A stretch of DNA of 64,000 nucleotides from Rhodobacterales bacterium LSUCC0031 (GTDB taxonomy: Bacteria > Pseudomonadota > Alphaproteobacteria > Rhodobacterales > Rhodobacteraceae). Each line of letters starts with the position of its first letter. Position 1 is the first letter of the stretch. The notes beneath the pieces were generated by a model. That model was given only the letters and a program-made list of their open reading frames with translations, made no database searches and was not told where the DNA came from. Below are positions 62,582-64,000 of this stretch, one piece after another. The stretch lies in NCBI GenBank assembly GCA_015689735.1, contig WVSP01000006.1, positions 20,671 to 84,670 of the forward strand, given 5' to 3'. A program made the position numbers and the translations under genes.

Positions 62582-62611
62582 ATTATTGGATCGTTCCAAT
62601 TTTCTTGTCAA
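62582..62611 (-). promoter_or_regulatory. Operon B promoter with the shared LacI-type operator
   Basis: On the minus strand a consensus TTGACA (62606-62611) is followed 17-18 bp later by CAATAA/AATAAT (62582-62588). ATTGGATCGTTCCAAT at 62585-62600 fills the spacer and is base-for-base identical to the operator at 52069-52084. The Gfo/Idh start is about 70 bp downstream. Confidence 0.8.
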
Positions 62612-62654
62612 CACAACAAACGCGCAAATCGCTTTAGAAATTTTATATTTATTT

Positions 62655-62702
62655 CATAGCTTTAAAAATAATTCGGCCAGCCTGAATAGCAAGCTGGCCG
62701 AA
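62655..62702 (-). terminator. Intrinsic terminator of the VOC dioxygenase-like gene
   Basis: Arms TTCGGCCAGC (62672-62681) and GCTGGCCGAA (62693-62702) pair perfectly over 10 bp. On the minus strand they are followed by TTATTTTTAAAG. It lies 17 bp beyond the stop at 62719. The flanking 62612-62671 is AT-rich and carries no ORF. Confidence 0.85.
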
Positions 62703-62718
62703 GACGCCGTGCGCGCGG

Positions 62719-63669
62719 TCAGTGATCACTCGGTACAGGCGGCGTGCCATGGGTGTGGAAGGTCTCAATGGTCTTCAGACCCCAAGCCTGCCCTTTTTTG
62801 CGCTCGGTCTCGGTCCAGACAACAGGCGCGTGATCTGGCGCAAGGATCAACCGCGCGCCCGCATTGGCCAGTTCGATCCGATTGCCAGCCGGTTCCCAGA
62901 CATACAGGAAGAAGGTGCCTTGAATGGCATGCTTGTGCGGCCCGGTCTCGATATGCACGCCGTTCTCGAGAAAGATATCGGCGGCGCGCAGGATATCCTC
63001 GCGCTGGTCGGTGGCATAGGTGACGTGATGCAGCCGCCCGTCGCCGCGGCCATGTTCCTCGGTGCAGGCCAGATCGTAGGTCTTGTTGTTGACCGTGAAC
63101 CAACAGCCGCCGACACGCCCGTTGTCGAGCTGGATCATCTCGGTCACGCGGCTGCCCAGACAGGTTTCCATGAAACGGCGAAACTCGGCCACATCGGTGG
63201 CCAGCAGGTTCAGGTGGTCGATCCGGCGCGGGCTGGCCCCTTGGGCGGTGAATTTCGACGCCATATTCTTCAGCGCCGGGCGGTCGCCCTCGGCCGGTTC
63301 GGCGCGGCGGGTGTCGTAGTAAAGCTCGAACACATGGCCAAACGGGTCTTCGAACCGAAAGGCGCGGCCATGTCCGGGGTCATCGTCGACCCAACCATGG
63401 GTCTTGTAACCCGCCGCGGTGATCGCGGCCACCCGCCGATCAAGCGCCTCGGGGCTTTCGGCGCGATAGCCGATATGGCCCACCCCGGTCGTGTGATGGC
63501 GTGTCAATCTCAGGCTGTGAAACTCGTAATCATCCCATGCGCGCAACCATGCGCTGTTACCGTCGATCAGCGACGCTTTCAGCCCAAACACCCGCGTGAA
63601 GAAATCGAGGCTGTCCTCAAAGCGGTCGGTATAGATCTCGACATGGCCGAGATGGGCGACATCACCCAT
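62719..63669 (-). CDS. VOC-superfamily ring-cleavage (extradiol) dioxygenase-like protein
   Basis: 316 residues with two glyoxalase/VOC modules. The first (about 5-120) has HLGHVEIYTDRFEDSLDFFT, TGVGHIGYRAESPEALD and FEDPFGHVFELYYDT. The second (about 145-275) has RIDHLNLLATDVAEF with His, LHHVTYATDQREDILRAAD with His, and WEPAGNRIELANAG with the Glu expected of the Fe2+ 2-His-1-Glu site. This is the catechol 2,3-dioxygenase layout. It suggests cleavage of an aromatic or enediol ring. It has its own terminator and is not under the operon B operator. Confidence 0.88.
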   Translation of the reverse strand: MGDVAHLGHVEIYTDRFEDSLDFFTRVFGLKASLIDGNSAWLRAWDDYEFHSLRLTRHHTTGVGHIGYRAESPEALDRRVAAITAAGYKTHGWVDDDPGHGRAFRFEDPFGHVFELYYDTRRAEPAEGDRPALKNMASKFTAQGASPRRIDHLNLLATDVAEFRRFMETCLGSRVTEMIQLDNGRVGGCWFTVNNKTYDLACTEEHGRGDGRLHHVTYATDQREDILRAADIFLENGVHIETGPHKHAIQGTFFLYVWEPAGNRIELANAGARLILAPDHAPVVWTETERKKGQAWGLKTIETFHTHGTPPVPSDH

Positions 63670-63873
63670 GTTGCGTTCCCCCTGCGAATTCAGTTTCGGG
63701 CAATGCCCGCTGCGCTACCGAAGATGCCCTGCGGCTCGCAGCTTTGCCAAGGCCGAAACGGACAAGAGCATCGCCGTACGGTCTGGCCGCCACAATGACG
63801 ATGTGCTTTATCGTCGGGGAATTTCACATCGGCGTGTCAACGCCGCAGCTGGACATTTAGGGGCGGACAATCA

Positions 63874-64000
63874 ATGACGATCACCCATCTCAAGCGTGGC
63901 AAGCCGGAGGCCGAGCGGGCCGAGGATGATGCGCGGGTGCGCGCGAGCGTTGAGGGGATCTTGGCCGATATCGCGGCGCGTGGCGATGGGGCGGTGCGCG
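63874..64000 (+). CDS. Histidinol-dehydrogenase family protein, N-terminal part (runs off window)
   Basis: The first 42 residues ([20 protein letters not shown]... to [10 protein letters not shown]) match the N-terminus of catabolic HisD-family dehydrogenases, with the GDGAVR segment typical of HisD. Such paralogues oxidise alcohols other than histidinol, such as sulfopropanediol. The rest lies outside the window, so biosynthetic HisD is not excluded. It is divergent from the VOC gene across about 200 bp that should hold both promoters. Confidence 0.7.
   Translation, partial: MTITHLKRGKPEAERAEDDARVRASVEGILADIAARGDGAVR

Overview
This window is GC-rich chromosomal DNA from an alphaproteobacterium, most likely family Rhodobacteraceae (Roseobacter/Rhodobacter/Ketogulonicigenium range). 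The basis is gene content and order: leuS-holA, pmbA-cysQ-waaA-lpxK, a DsbA-like gene and a DUF721 gene divergent from mutY, pyrB-(small membrane protein)-pyrC-like-plsY, gshA-rsmE divergent from ubiA, uvrC-pgsA-moaD-moaE, and short GC-rich repeat/terminator elements. I see no tRNA, rRNA, CRISPR array, insertion sequence or prophage.

From 1 to about 44.4 kb the window is mostly housekeeping. It holds the end of leuS, holA, a glutathione transferase, a BaiN-type flavoprotein, lipid A/Kdo genes (waaA, lpxK), pmbA, cysQ, mutY, an AlkB-type monooxygenase, yqgE, an RND efflux pair, molybdopterin genes (moaB, moaD, moaE), a uracil-DNA glycosylase, pyrimidine genes, plsY, gshA, rsmE, ubiA, an OmpA-family protein, pgsA, uvrC, a Ca2+/Na+ exchanger and an S49 peptidase. 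Several points stand out. The gene expected between leuS and holA (lptE) appears reduced to a 16-codon stub. A 43-bp tandem array lies at 2.3 kb, next to four 11-bp-phased TGTAC-like repeats. A decaying ECF42-sigma/YCII cluster occupies 15.3-16.3 kb. The pyrC-like gene lacks the catalytic metal ligands.

From about 44.5 kb to the right edge the genes form a catabolic region, almost all on the minus strand. Operon A (52.0 down to 44.5 kb) has a glucoside-3-dehydrogenase-like GMC enzyme, an SDR, a choline-dehydrogenase-like GMC enzyme, a DUF993 TIM-barrel protein, a LacI regulator, a glycerate 2-kinase and a Dabb protein. Next comes a CUT1 sugar ABC transporter with its own divergent LacI regulator (52.1-57.6 kb). 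Operon B (62.5 down to 57.65 kb) has a Gfo/Idh/MocA dehydrogenase, a CoA-transferase, an enoyl-CoA hydratase and an aldehyde dehydrogenase. A ring-cleavage-type VOC enzyme and the start of a histidinol-dehydrogenase-family gene end the window.

The strongest systems-level signal is that the promoters of operons A and B carry the same 16-bp LacI-type palindrome (ATTGGATCGTTCCAAT), in each case between a good -35 box and the -10 region. This ties two operons 10 kb apart into one regulon. With the transporter between them, the region looks like a pathway for an unidentified sugar, glycoside or polyol that is oxidised, activated with CoA and channelled in part to glycerate. The substrate cannot be read from the sequence.
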